From Bathymodiolus brooksi (taxonomy: Eukaryota > Mollusca > Bivalvia > Mytilida > Modiolidae): DNA of 64,000 nucleotides. The position numbers were made by a program, and so were the translations under genes. The notes below the pieces were generated by a model. The model worked only from the letters and a program-made list of their open reading frames with translations, was not told where the DNA came from and ran no database searches. The DNA lies in assembly GCA_963680875.1 (NCBI GenBank), contig OY804578.1, positions 104,313,689-104,377,688 on the forward strand. The letters run 5' to 3'. Positions 52,471 to 64,000 of this stretch are shown one piece after another (position 1 is the stretch's first letter; every line of letters begins with the position of its first letter).

Positions 52471-54849
52471 CATGCAAAAATAAATTAAAAACAAAGAAAA
52501 ACAAAGTTAGCACTACAAGAAAAGCACAGACATGTAAGTTGGTAAGAAATCTGAAATAACTAAAACATGAAATTAAAAGCAATTTAAAAGCAGATATTAT
52601 AGCTGAACAGAATTAAAAATAATAAGCTTACATGAAAGCTAAGCATAACTAAAAGCTACACAATATTCAATAATAAAACTAAGTACAACATATAAAAGTA
52701 TAAAAGATGGACATGACCTGATTGATGGTAAAAAGCATACTTTAAAAGTCAGCACAAACTGAGCATTTGCAATCATTCCCATTCCATGACTTCAAAATAT
52801 TCTTGAACTGATTAAAATTAGATATTAGAAGAAAGAGTAACCTTTGTTTAATTTGCATTTAGAGTATCATAACATAATTAATTTGATTAATAGTTATTCC
52901 TGTGATATAGTTTGAGATATTTATGATGTATTTAACATATCGCCCCCTCCCAAATAGATCTCGAACCATATTTAAACTGACATCATGTGAACATATTCCA
53001 GTCTCAGCTTCTGGTTTTTTTTACCATTTACAGTACACTTTAACAATAATATATTTCAGATTTACAGCACAGGTGACCATGATTAAATAAGATTTTGTCT
53101 TTTTTATTTTGTTAGTATTTGCATTTATTATTTAAAACAGATATCAAACCCTATAAACTGATTTCATGTTGTTTTAACATTTAAAACTTGTATGGTCTTG
53201 TGGTCAGAAATTTAACCTGTAAAATTATATGGTCTTGTGGTCTGAAATTTGACTTGTTAGCTTAGGGATATTTCAGTCTCTGCTTCTGATTTTTTACCAT
53301 TGTTCACTGATCAATCATATTTTTCAATTATTTCAGAATACAGTTCAGATGATTAAATAAAAGTATTTATGATTGTTTTATCTTTTTTTTTATTTTGTTA
53401 ATGTTGTTATTACCTATATTTGAACCCTTTAAACTGACTTCATGATGTTTTAACATTTAAAATTATATGGTCTTGTGGTCAAAAATTGGACATGTAAGGA
53501 TATTCCAGTCTCAGCTTCTGATTTTGTACCTTCCAGATTGTTAATTGATCAATTATGTATTTCAATATTTCAGATTTACAGCACAGAAAATATAATGATT
53601 AAATATATATGTTTTTTTTTCTTCTAAAAAATCCATGAAGTAAAAAAATGGACCAGCATTCCAATTATATTTAAAGTACATCATCAAACAAATGCAGGCC
53701 CTTGGGTATAATTGTGGGCAGGATATATCCTCTAACTGATACATTCATTTAATTCAAAAAGTTTCAGATGCTCCTGAATTTTGTTTGTAAAAAGAAATTT
53801 AACATTTTTTCTGAATTGTATTGTATTTGTAAGAAATGTGAAATTAAGTTCAAATTTGTATTCTATGTCTACTGAAAATAATCTGCTTGAAAATGATGAG
53901 CCATGCAGTTAATAAAAAGGCATTTTCTAATGGAAGTAAGAGTGTTGAAGATGAAAAAAAAATGTTTTTCTTGAAAGAATTATTGCAAACTAAGTACCCA
54001 TATTTGTAAATGCTGGTCATTTTGTGAATATCCTGGAGAAAGAATTATTGCAACCTATGTACTCAGTCATATTTGTAAATGCTGGTCATTTCATCTTGTG
54101 AAGTCATGGGGAAATAATTATTGCAACCTAAGTACCCATATTTATAAATGCTGGTCATTTTGTGAATGTCAAGGGGAAAGAATTATTACAACTTAACCAC
54201 CCCATATGTTATAGAAGCTAGTTTGTAGTTGTGTCAAACACATGAATATTCCAAATACATTGATATTTACATTGTCAGATAAACATGAAACTTGGTAGCT
54301 TTCATTCAGATAATAAAATTTCCTAATTTCAAGGAAAATATTTGCTTACACTGATTTTTTTTTTATTTGTCTTGATATAATATGAAGGGTTAAGATATCT
54401 GAATACAATTTTTTTATGCCCCTTTTTGTCTCAAGGTTTCATTTTTTTTAGATTTTTAAAAATTTATTAATTGTTTTACTAGCATGTTTTTTTTTATAAT
54501 ATTTTCATATTTTTTCAATTCACTTAGTTTTTGTTTACATGCTTTTATTTTTTCCACACATTTGTTTCTTTCTATTTATCTTGTACCTGTTGTATTGAAA
54601 TTAAATTAAATTGAAATTATTAATTGTTGTACATCCCCTGTGCAAATCTAGTATCATGGATGATTTTTTTTTTATTTAAAGTGATGATAAATAGTAATTC
54701 CCCAGTCTAAATTACAAAATGCACAATGTCTAAAACAATATTGCAATACAAATAAACTGAAAAATACGGTATTAATACAAGAAAATTAAAAAAAGACATA
54801 AAAATAGACACCCCTTTCCCAAATTAAATAGCCTCTTTCGGATGTACGC
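52471..54849. other. AT-rich tract with diverged tandem repeats
   Basis: A ~235-275-bp unit containing ATATTCCAGTCTCAGCTTCT recurs near 52993, 53268 and 53500, each with TATGGTCTTGTGGTC upstream. A ~72-bp unit (AGAATTATTGCAACCTA, AATGCTGGTCATTT) recurs three times at about 53973-54200. No gene found. Confidence 0.65.
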
Positions 54850-55284
54850 TTAGATGTAGTTTATTGTTGATGTTAAGAAACACCACCGATGTGTTCCGAA
54901 AGACAATGAATTTCGATGTTTGGCAAATGGTCGATCGATCAAGGTGGGTGTAGAACTAAGTGACACAATTGCATCCCACAAGACATTGACACTAGTTGTC
55001 GGTATGACAATAATCCTAGATGATTTCCTCAGGCAATGGATGTTATAGAAAGCCATCATATTGTTTTAATTAAATTTTCTGACTTAAATAGAACCACCTC
55101 GACATTTGTTTTGAAATTGAGTCCACTTCAAGTGGCAACATTCGATGTTTGTGCACTATATTAATAAAAACTGAAGTGATGCAATACATTTCTATTTATC
55201 CATAGACATATTCCGTATATTTTAATTGATTTCAAGCGTACGTATTTATTGTAAACCGACGTATTTTAACGGAAGGGTTGAACG
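54850..55284. other. Unassigned, less AT-rich sequence
   Basis: A 69-codon minus-strand frame (54850-55059) has no recognisable domain. Nothing else. Confidence 0.35.
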
Positions 55285-55773
55285 TCATTTTTCATCAAAA
55301 ATGACTCGAAAGTCACGTGACTTTGTTTTTAGTTGGAACTCTCCTGCGTCACTGGCTTCCCGACTGATTACAGTACATTGATTATATGTTGTCAACAGCT
55401 GTTTCAAGTATTTTGTTCCATAGATGTTTCTTTTTATTGGCATTTTAAATGTTCTTGGTACTGGTGAAGGTTCATAGGACACAAACACACAGAGCTGCTC
55501 GGTGCGTGCCCGGGTCGTGACATGCGGGGGTGTCAGTTTGTAATAAGGTAAGGCTGAATGTGGACTATTGTGGGAAGAAAACGTGTTTTTGAGAGTGCTA
55601 CACTCCCTGTTCGCTCTCTGCAGGTTAAAAACCTCTTTATGTAGATTTCGACAAAGTGTAGGCGCATTGCGTGCTCTACAAAAAACTAGACCTTTCGTCC
55701 TTGCCCAATAATTCATACTTTTAAACTCGCAGTCAGAGGTCATTGACCCTGTTAACTCCATCCTGTCCTTCAT
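55285..55773 (-). CDS. Hypothetical open frame of 162 codons, unknown
   Basis: An uninterrupted minus-strand frame in a locally more GC-rich stretch. It contains several Cys and basic residues (GLVFCRARNAPTLCRNLHK; FKMPIKRNIYGTKYLKQLL). I do not recognise a domain. Immediately to its right (about 55805-55880) lies a SINE/LINE-like 3' tail, so the region may be the 3' part of a retroelement read on the wrong strand. Coding status is doubtful. Confidence 0.2.
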   Translation of the reverse strand: MKDRMELTGSMTSDCEFKSMNYWARTKGLVFCRARNAPTLCRNLHKEVFNLQRANRECSTLKNTFSSHNSPHSALPYYKLTPPHVTTRARTEQLCVFVSYEPSPVPRTFKMPIKRNIYGTKYLKQLLTTYNQCTVISREASDAGEFQLKTKSRDFRVIFDEK

Positions 55774-55804
55774 TTTTATATACTGTTTCTATATTATTGA
55801 ACTT

Positions 55805-55880
55805 GTGCTCGTCCTGAATATAGCTGGAATAAAATACTGCTCGCTAGACGTTAATCAATAATCAATCAATCAATCATCTG
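55805..55880 (+). repeat. 3' tail of a SINE/LINE sharing the SINE-A/B terminus
   Basis: CTGAATATAGCTGGAATAAA, then ATACTGCTCGCTAGACGTTA and (ATCA)n correspond to the SINE-A 3' end (GATATAGCTGAAATATTGCT ... GGCGTTAAACACC ... ATCA tail). Confidence 0.55.
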
Positions 55881-56029
55881 AAACATTACATTATATTTGT
55901 GTGGTGTATATTAAAAAATACTCCTTGTGGTAAAGACTGCTAAGTTTACTTATTACGATAAAAGGAAAGTATCCAGACACAATGTAGCTACAAGATATAT
56001 ATGTAATGATATTAGGAAAAGTTTATAGA

Positions 56030-56260
56030 AACTAAAGAGGTAATCAAAAGACGTAAATGGAGGAAGGACTGACAATACCATGGTCAAAAGGACAATTGGT
56101 CTAACAATGATCTACAAAACACTACACATAAAACTAAAGATGGAGCAACACGAATCCTACTAAAAAGCTGGAAGGGTGAGAAGTTCCTGCTCACCACCCG
56201 TCGTGTTATTCTTGCTACAAACCCGGAGATAGTTCATGAAAGAGGAAAGAATCGGATTGT
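56030..56260 (-). repeat. R1 dispersed repeat
   Basis: Inverse R1: AAAGAGGTAATCAAAAGACG, CATGGTCAAAAGGAC, GAGCAACACGAATCC and CACCCGTCGTGTTATTC. Confidence 0.75.
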
Positions 56261-56264
56261 AAGT

Positions 56265-56440
56265 TCTCCTACAGGGAAGACGCGTCAGGAATCAGGAAAT
56301 TGTGTTCGAGTGGAGCACCATGTCTACCCGCAGACTGTTGTTTCATGGAACTAGTGCTATACAAATCCAATTAAGTGTGTCGGTCTAGTACAAAGCGCAC
56401 AATATCATCATCTCATATAAATATGAATTGTTCTTTCTAT
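56265..56440 (+). repeat. SINE-C 3' half
   Basis: CCCGCAGACTGTTGTTTCAT, GAACTAGTGCTATACAAATC and GTCGGTCTAGTACAAAG match the SINE-C body at 24048-24120. Confidence 0.65.
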
Positions 56441-56499
56441 TATATAGCTGATAATTTGCTTATTTTGGCATTAACCAACAATCAGTCACTCAGAACCCA

Positions 56500-56600
56500 C
56501 CGTGAAAGGGTTCATATTGGTTAAGTTGAAGTCATCACTTCGAAAGTTATACGGTCGCCACCATGACTTGGTTGACCGTTATGGAATATCTGTTAAAATG
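56500..56600 (-). repeat. R6 dispersed repeat
   Basis: TAAGTTGAAGTCATCACTTC, then CGCCACCATGACTTGGTTGA is the inverse of 11395-11455. Confidence 0.65.
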
Positions 56601-56910
56601 ACCACGGATATGTTCCACTTGTCGTAAACACTTCCCGGTTCTTTCCTCATTAATGACTTATCACCGGGTTTGTAACTAGATTAACACGACGGGTGCCACT
56701 AGTGGAACAGGAACTGCCTACCTTTCTGGAGCACCTAAATTCACCCCCGGTTTTAGTGGGGTTCGAGTTACCCGATCTTTAGTTTTTTTGTGTATGTTTT
56801 GTAGAAAGTTCTTTGTCCTTCTGTCCTTTTTTTTGGCCATTGTGTTGTATGTCCTTCTTCGATTTACGAATTCTGATTACCCCTTTGGTATTTTCAAACT
56901 CTTTTTACAA
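56601..56910 (+). repeat. R1 dispersed repeat
   Basis: CCGGTTCTTTCCTCATTAAT, AACTAGATTAACACGACGGG, CCACTAGTGGAACAGGAAC and CACCCCCGGTTTTAGTGGGG. In inverse orientation to the copy at 56030. Confidence 0.8.
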
Positions 56911-57160
56911 AGCCGCGAATAACATTAGCTGCGTTAACAAATCAGGGCATTGTTCCATACACCTCGTCTCGTGGAATGATTGACCATCACTGGTTAAACG
57001 TTCTTTTCATATTGTTGTCTAGACTTTTTATTATGAAAGTGAATAATTCAGAAATCAGATCAATCAATCATCGTCCATTAAGCACGAACAGTAATGTTAT
57101 TGTAGTGATCCATTCTGTTGGAAACATGCTAAAAGGTTACATCGTGTGTATATTTTGTAG

Positions 57161-57330
57161 TTTAGTGTTATGGTGTTTAACGTCACTTTCAACAATATTT
57201 CAGTTATGTCGTAACGGTCAGTTTTATTGGTGGAGGAAACGCAGTACCAGGAGAAAATCACAGACCTGCCACAAGTGACTGACAAACTTTATCACATAAT
57301 GCTGTATCGAGGACACATCGCCTGAGCGAG
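57161..57330 (-). repeat. SINE-B, 5'-truncated
   Basis: Tail TTTAGTGTTATGGTGTTTAA, core CACTTTCAACAATATTTCAG ... GAGAAAATCACAGACCTGCC, ending near CGCCTGAGCGAG. Confidence 0.78.
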
Positions 57331-57359
57331 ATGTATCTATTGACAATAGTTGATTTTTC

Positions 57360-57507
57360 GTAGGGAACTTTACAGAAAAATATACCCACTTATGAAAAGA
57401 AAGTTTAAACAGTGATGGTAAACAACTCCACCAATATCAACAAAACAAAGAACCACCTCTCACCTCAAACCATTGAACACGAACTATTCCGTACGTTTAC
57501 CCCTTAA
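57360..57507 (+). repeat. R4 dispersed repeat
   Basis: CCCACTTATGAAAAGAAAG to GAACTATTCCGTACGTTTACC, matching 51606-51770. Confidence 0.78.
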
Positions 57508-57512
57508 TCCGG

Positions 57513-58617
57513 GACCGTGCACTAGGAAATAGAAAATGCAAATATCCCCGGTAAAATGCAAATATTCCCGGTAAAATGCAAATAATTAAAGATTACCAGT
57601 TATATTAGCGTTTACCAGTTAAATTAGCGAATTGTCTTGTTATATTTGCGTTTTTCCTTTTAACTTTGCATTGTCGTTGGATTTTAGCGTTTTTCCTTTT
57701 ATATTTGCGTTTTTCCTTTTAAATTTGCATTGTTGTGGGATTTTAGCGTTTTTCCTTTTATATTTGCGTTTTTCCTTTTAAATTTGCATTGTCGTGGGAT
57801 TTTAGCATTTTTCCTTTTATAATTGCGTTTTTCCTTTTAAATTTGCATTGTCGTGGGATTTTAGCGTTTTTCCTTTTATATTTGCGTTTTTCCTTTTAAA
57901 TTTGCATTGTCGTGGGATTTTAGCGTTTTTCCTTTTATATTTGCGTTTTTCCTTTTAAATTTGCATTGTCGTGGGATTTTAGCGTTTTTCCTTTTAAATT
58001 TGCATTGTCGTGGGATTTTAACGTTTTTCCTTTTAAATTTGCATTGTCGTGGGATTTTAGCGTTTTTCCTTTTATATTTGTGTTTTTCCTTTTAAATTTG
58101 CATTGTCGTGGGATTTTAGCGTTTTTCCTTTTATATTTGCGTTTTTCCTTTTAAATTTGCATTGTCGTGGGATTTTAGCGTTTTTCCTTTTATATTTGCG
58201 TTTTTCCTTTTAAATTTGCATTGTCGTGGGATTTTAGCGTTTTTCCTTTTATATTTGCGTTTTTCCTTTTAAATTTGCATTGTCGTGGGATTTTAGCGTT
58301 TTTCCTTTTATATTTGCGTTTTTCCTTTTAAATTTGCATTGTCGTGGGATTTTAGCGTTTTTCCTTTTATATTTGCGTTTTTCCTTTTAAATTTGCATTG
58401 TCGTGGGATTTTAGCGTTTTTCCTTTTATATTTGCGTTTTTCCTTTTAAATTTGCATTGTCGTGGGATTTTAGCGTTTTTCCTTTTAAATTTGCATTGTC
58501 GTGGGATTTTAGCGTTTTTCCTTTTATATTTGCGTTTTTCCTTTTAAATTTGCATTATCGTGGGATTTTAGCGTTTTACCTTTTAAATTTGCATTTTACC
58601 AGTTAAATCGCACGGTC
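57513..58617. mobile_element. MITE with GACCGTGC ends and a 59-bp internal tandem array
   Basis: Terminal inverted repeat GACCGTGC, with similar subterminal sequence (AAAATGCAAAT) on both sides. The interior (about 57640-58590) is ~16 units of 59 bp, each built from two 20-bp subunits GCGTTTTTCCTTTTATATTT / GCGTTTTTCCTTTTAAATTT plus GCATTGTCGTGGGATTTTA. Some units lack one subunit. A target duplication is not clear. Confidence 0.8.
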
Positions 58618-59607
58618 ATCTAAATCACCCGCTGAGTAGAGATTACGTAATACTGTAGTCGTCACTAGCTCATTGAATATGACGATCTATAGTATTATAT
58701 TATCGTGTATCTATCTATACGTATTTATTTATTTATTTATTTATTTATTATTATTATTTATGTCATACTAGTCTGGCCCTTAATAAATTTAGTGTATTCA
58801 ATACACAATAATCCATCAATTGTTGCGTATTTGATTTTTATGTCGTATTTTAACTTAATGCGATGTTTATTAAGAAATGTGACTTTAAATGTATTAAAAT
58901 ATTAGCAAAGTGTGATACACGTACAGAATACGTATACTGTTGTCACTTCACTATTACTTGTTTTTGATTATCATGCGAGAAACACATTAACCTTGTATTA
59001 CCTATGCTGGGACTATTTACTAAAAAATGAATTAAGTATATATTAAACTATCGGTCTCTATTAAGCTATTTATGTCTTGTTTTATAGCACAGGATTGTGT
59101 ATGTACAGCGTCAAAGTTATTGTGCTTTAAAAGTTCTGATTATTGTAATGAGACACCTTAATGAACAATACATATTTTTGTTTATGATATAAAACAAATA
59201 ATCATATCCCTATGTAAACGCCGTAAAGTGAGAGACCATATTTTAATTTGAAATATTTTATTCTTCAATAAATTAAGGCAAATAATTCCTGAAATAAGAA
59301 GTGAAAGGCGGGTTTACTTATTTTTATTTTCATTCTGAAAACAACAGGTACATTCACACCGGTTCACTCAGCAGGGTACCTAATATTGCCAGGCAGAATA
59401 TACAAGTGTCATCTTACATCCGGTCGACGGGACTCTGACCGAATACATGAATACATGTGTCACAATCTTTGGCAATAATCAGAAACGCAATACACATTTT
59501 GTGACCATTTAATGGTACCCGTGACTAGAATAGGAGATGCAATACACGTTTTAAAGGTTCTAATAGGTGATCAAGTATACATTAGGAATGGGTGCATATT
59601 AAAGCAC
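58618..59607. other. AT-rich intergenic sequence
   Basis: (TTTA)n at 58722-58750. No gene. Confidence 0.5.
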
Positions 59608-59723
59608 ACTGGCGGAGCAAGGGGGTGTTCGACAATTTAGTAAAATTCGTGTATAAATTGGGTAAAAATTGGCAAACAAGAGCCTGGGTCCCCGTTTTCA
59701 AAACTGCTGGATCCGCACCTGAT
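59608..59723. mobile_element. Small hAT-like MITE, about 115 bp
   Basis: CACTGGCGGAGCAAGGGG at the left and, inverted, CAGGTGCGGATCCAGCAG at the right resemble the ends of the 41.7-kb hAT-like element. Confidence 0.55.
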
Positions 59724-61440
59724 GCAGCAATGATTCTGGGGCTATTTTCACAAAAAAATCTTAAGATTAACATTGATCGTAAGTTATATTGGATTGTTCA
59801 TTTTTATCTTGATTTTTTTTTGTGCCTCATCAGAATGATATAGCAACAACCAAAATTATGAAGTAAAGCGGGGTGAACAGGGCATGGTAGAACATTCTTC
59901 TTGCAAACCCCAAAAAGCAAAATAGACAAAAAACATTCATATGCAATTTTTCCTTATAAAAACAACAATCATATGTTTTATGACTATTCTGAGATTAATC
60001 AGAAGGGTCCGCCAGTTCGAAAGACGTTATTAAAATAAACAAAAAATGTTTTCTTTACGCAGACATATTACGCTTTGTTCAAATCAGAAATAACCGTTAT
60101 GAAAACAGATTAATCTTTTTACTGTTGGCAAGTAAGAATATTGTATTTCCATAAACAAATTATTATATTACGTAAGAGATGTACCCTGAAGTTTTGTATA
60201 ATATACTTTAAAAGTATTTATAATACGCATCGTCTGTAATTGTCAAATGAAAACTATTACAAATTATATGTTTACATAATCCTCTCAATTTTATGGCTCC
60301 CTACCCTGTAACTTTCTGTGCTTTTAGCTAAGAAGCAGAGCTTATGTGTAGCTTTATTGTAGTGCATGAACGATCGATTACAAAGTGCGATCTTATAAAT
60401 AATAGCATTAAAACAATTTTACTCCGTAGCATAGGCCTATTTTTATTTTTTTACGAATTCATGGCATTGTTCCGATGTCTGTTCTTTTTTTTTCACATAA
60501 TTTCGTAGTTCTTCAATTTTCGAAAAAAATCTTTTGTAAATGTGTCTCATTAAAGACGGATCGTTTTCTCCGATTCGTTTGTTTTGCCATAAATATATAG
60601 AAACAAAACGTAAATCTGCAAAAAGTGATTGTGTAATAAATTCATAAAAGATGTTAAAGTTTGCTTTTAAAGACGCAAGTACCAAAAACAGTGAACCTAC
60701 CTACTGAACCGTACTTTTTGTAATGCTAAAAATTTACTTCATTTATAAAGTAGCCGGAAAAAAATCCAGAAGGGCTATATAAAATTGAACTTACTATGTC
60801 GTCTGCCTCTCAGGCACCGGCTCTTTCTATCATGTAACTGTCATGGGGTCACTGATCGTACTTGTAAACAAAAGAGCTGACTGAAATATGCCTGTTTCTT
60901 ATATAAAATACATGTCACTTTGCAGTGCATTGTGGTTTCAGTACTAAGAAAAACATCAAAAGTAAACACAATTTTGAAAGTGGTCATTTTCAAACATTCT
61001 GTTATTTTATTTAGAAGTAATATGATTTGGTAGATGGCCAGAACCATGAAATTTTAAAACCAGCCATTTCCGGATTTTATATTCGTTTCCATCCCGTATA
61101 TCGGCCCTGTTTTTACTTCATACGAAAACAGATGACGCCATTTTACTGACAGCAAAAGTTGCCAGATAATCGAGAGTATATTAAAATACAAGAATGACTT
61201 TAAAAACAATCTTATGTACAAAGAAATATTTAACTAGGCATTCTTTGAACCAATCGTCATATGAATGAAGGGTTAACACTGTTAATCGCTATATCTGAAA
61301 ATCGATAATAGCACGAAAACCGATAACACGATGCTATTAATCGAATATTCTTCTACAGGAAGAGCTCAGATCACATACTCCATTCATTATTGTATTTTTA
61401 TCCAATAAAATATTTTAAAAAGTTGTACTTCAATTTTCTA
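59724..61440. other. AT-rich intergenic sequence
   Basis: An 80-codon minus-strand frame (60443-60685) has helix-like composition but no recognised domain or clear splice sites. Nothing else seen. Confidence 0.4.
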
Positions 61441-61754
61441 TTTCATTAGTTAACGATATTTTTTTTTTTTTTTTTTTTATAGCGTCACGTGTTTTGTTGG
61501 TTATGCGTGTTGTTTGTTGACACCCTAGTTTTAGTAATAGTGTGATCTCGGGGTGAAATTTAAATGTATAACAAGCTTGCTTGCTGTATTTATCCTTTCT
61601 TAAGAAAAGAATGTCATTATTCCTACAATGTAGCGTCAATTTATGTGTTTTCATCCGTATTTTTACATCCGACATTTTTTTTTTATTGACATGTACAAGG
61701 TTACATAATATACAGATCCCTCCAAGTGTATCAACGATCAAACACTCAGGTCGG

Positions 61755-61862
61755 ACAGAGAGTTTTGTCGGACTTCACACCGACAAATGTCCGACCAAAT
61801 TGTCCGACAAATGTCCGACCAAATTGTCCGACAAATGTCCGACCAAATCCTCCGAGGTCGGA
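61755..61862. repeat. 24-bp tandem repeat, about 3 copies
   Basis: Units ACAAATGTCCGACCAAATTG plus TCCG, flanked by GTCGGAC / TCGGAG phrases and then GAGAGTCTCCACTCTC, a short hairpin. Confidence 0.85.
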
Positions 61863-63459
61863 GTGAGAGTCTCCACTCTCAGATAGTTAAACTGTAAACA
61901 GGAAACGTCCCCAAATTCTGCTAACCAATAAATTTGTGCATAAAGAAACATGCATATCATAGTAAAGCTGAAGTAAATGAGTGATATACAGTGGTACGGA
62001 AAGTATAGATATGTTAACGGCTGTCACGGGCGATATATACAATAATATCCATGAATAAAATGTATTAACATGCAGTACCCATGTTTTAAGTGCACTAGAA
62101 GTGAATATTAATATGTCCCTATGTACTCGCGACAATCGATGCCAAGGCCCTTTCACTTGCTGCAGACAGTTGCCGGTTTACGATATCGGGTGCGTTTGCT
62201 CTTTTACGTGTTTGCCAAATGTAGGGCGAACGAACCCGGGTAAATAATTATAATTTATACATTTATTTCTTTAAAGGCAAATTTGGATTAAAATTATCTA
62301 GTAAAATTTAAGCTTTATTTTGTTCATGGCGAATGGGTCATAAATCCGTAAATCCCGTTTTTTTCTTCTTGAAAATTGGCAGTCTGCGGAGTCCTGATAT
62401 AGGTGAAATAATATTTTATTAGTGTATTCTACGGGGTTTTTTTTTTTACAGTTTACCTGTCAAAACATCACCCATCTCAGCATGTTGTCGCATCGTGCAT
62501 TCATGATCACAGGTGTGAAAAAAAAACGTTGCTCAAGACTCTTTTTACTAAGACTTATAAACATAGATAACTATTCTACGTTTTCGATTTTCAAGCCATC
62601 TTCCAATTTATTTGTACTTAAAAAATAAATTTATATCTTTTTTCTTATATATGTGTATAAATATCTTAATAAAATAAATACATTTACGGTGAGAAATTAT
62701 TATACGTCATGATATCGTTATTTAGGTAAATACTTATTAGACAGATTTTTTTTTTAAACCATTGTTGTCTTTTTAATTGATAACTGACCCAAGCTAAATA
62801 AATGAAATGTGACTTAATGTGTTAATTATATAAATCCTTGCCTTCTATAAATTTTAATTTCTTATCTAATTCTTATTCTTATTTAACAATATGGTCAGGT
62901 TGTTATTTTCATTGAATGGCTTCCCAGTAGGGTCTCTTCCTGTATATTGGTGACAACTGACTGCTAATGCATGACAAACAATTTTAATCAGCCATCATTA
63001 TCATGAAATACATTTTTTAATCTTTATTTTGATGATGGCACCTAATTCCAATCACCTAATCCAAATTAGTATAGTAGAGGAGTACCGTATTTTTCGGACG
63101 ATAAATCTCGATAAAAATGACGATTTTGTTCACAGTACAAAAAATTAGACCTTTATTTTGCTGTAGGTTTATTTCTGAATAAGAAGACTCGTATCATCGA
63201 TGTTCTTGGTGTTATTTTTTTTTTAAATAAAGCAATAAAAGTATACTAACAGGGGGGTGCAATTCTGGGGATAAAATATTCAACATTCGAAAAAATCAAT
63301 ATTCAATGATTGAAGTGTTATCGAAAATCAGTTCAATATTGTATTTTATAATAAAATATATACTATAAAAAATGTATCTTGTTGAAAAAAATCACAGGGT
63401 GGATCGATTTACAATATAAAATTATTATCACAAAATATCTAAATATAGCTATAGCTTTC
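61863..63459. other. AT-rich intergenic sequence
   Basis: No gene, RNA or repeat family recognised. T and A runs are frequent. Confidence 0.45.
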
Positions 63460-63467
63460 CATCAAAC

Positions 63468-63510
63468 ACGAGCATGCGCACGTGATTGTAGTTAAAAATG
63501 GCGGTTGCAA
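63468..63510 (+). promoter_or_regulatory. Possible promoter-type cluster: NRF1-like, E-box, YY1-like
   Basis: GAGCATGCGCACGTGATTG contains an NRF1-like GCATGCGCA overlapping the E-box CACGTG. AAAAATGGCGG follows 15 bp later and matches a YY1 site, which in animals often overlaps a transcription start. No downstream exon was identified in the remaining 500 bp. Confidence 0.25.
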
Positions 63511-63624
63511 TACATCTCACAGTGAACGTGTAGAACAAGCTTTTTATACTAAATATACTGGAAAATAATTTATATCAATTTCGTTACTTAATCGATATTT
63601 TATTGCAATAATTTATATGAGGCT

Positions 63625-63670
63625 ATGGGTGTTTAAACGTCACTTTTCAACAATATTTCAGTTATATATT
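63625..63670 (-). repeat. SINE-B 3' fragment
   Basis: CTATGGGTGTTTAAACGTCA then CTTTTCAACAATATTTCAGT matches the last part of SINE-B. Confidence 0.6.
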
Positions 63671-64000
63671 GACCTTTGAGCTACCTTTCCTGGCGCGAAT
63701 ATGTTGCAAGGTAGAAATACACTAGGGTATTTACGTAAACGGACATTCTACATACCGGAAAGAAAGTACGCTTACAAATATGCATCGATCACAAAATGTT
63801 TGACATGTTCACCTCGAGAAATGTAAAAAAAAATCTTTAAATATCCACTCTCACGTCGGACTTAGAGAGTGTTGACTCTCAAATTAAATTTACTTCAATG
63901 ATTGCAAATGTACCTACAAACAAATAGTAATAAAAAACAACAACATTAAATAGAATTAATTATAATTGTTCTCCCACTGGCACCTGGAAATTTGTGTCGA

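Noticed and set aside
60443..60685. 80-codon minus-strand frame with helix-like composition
   Set aside because: Too short, no family recognised, no convincing acceptor or donor; kept only as a note.

Overview
This window looks like nuclear DNA of a metazoan, most likely a mollusc and probably a bivalve. It is AT-rich and intron-rich, has no bacterial-type gene packing, and is crowded with tRNA-derived SINEs, MITEs, Tc1 and hAT remnants, LINE debris and tandem repeats. The mollusc assignment is inferred from the style of the repeats and from the P450. It is not proven here.

One protein-coding gene can be assembled with confidence. It is a nine-exon, plus-strand cytochrome P450 of the mitochondrial clan, with coding sequence from 4498 to 29864. 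All splice junctions are GT-AG and the frame is continuous, giving 593 codons plus a stop. The protein has an Arg-rich, presequence-like N-terminus, a proline hinge, the helix-C W-x3-R, an I-helix, ExxR, PERW and the haem-binding Cys loop. It also has the K-x3-K spacing in the K-helix that class I P450s use to bind adrenodoxin. Its unusual feature is seven tandem copies of a decapeptide ([10 protein letters not shown] type) just before the PGP hinge.

The introns are full of repeats. Intron 4 holds about 202 units of a 41-bp satellite (8.3 kb, with no net indels) that contains internal higher-order duplications. Intron 1 holds a MITE with a TTAA target duplication, and intron 2 a dead Tc1 element. 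Introns 3 to 8 hold SINEs, minisatellites, a Tigger-like MITE, palindromic elements and a hAT derivative that keeps the transposase dimerisation domain.

Downstream of the P450 (30-64 kb) no intact host gene can be supported. This part contains: a foldback element with a perfect 8-bp target duplication (37123-37889); a dead LINE reverse transcriptase on the minus strand (38.4-40.1 kb) abutting a fragment of a CXC (tesmin-like) gene; a hAT-like element with one recognisable N-terminal exon (41.7-43.2 kb); a Crypton-type tyrosine-recombinase ORF inside diverged inverted repeats (44.3-45.8 kb); a second dead Tc1 (48.3-49.8 kb); 96-bp and 59-bp tandem arrays; and long AT-rich tracts.

Several dispersed families recur and are named here. 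SINE-A, -B, -C and -D are tRNA-headed elements; A and B share a core. R1 is a repeat with a CCGGAGCACCTGAGTTCACC core. R3 is marked by GTGCACACGACGCGTTTCTGG-like sequence and, on its reverse strand, resembles a decayed hammerhead ribozyme core. R5 carries CTTCGTCTTGTGTACCC. A pattern that crosses families is that most minisatellites here have grown inside copies of these dispersed repeats, including the giant 41-bp satellite, which starts at the inner edge of an R3 copy.
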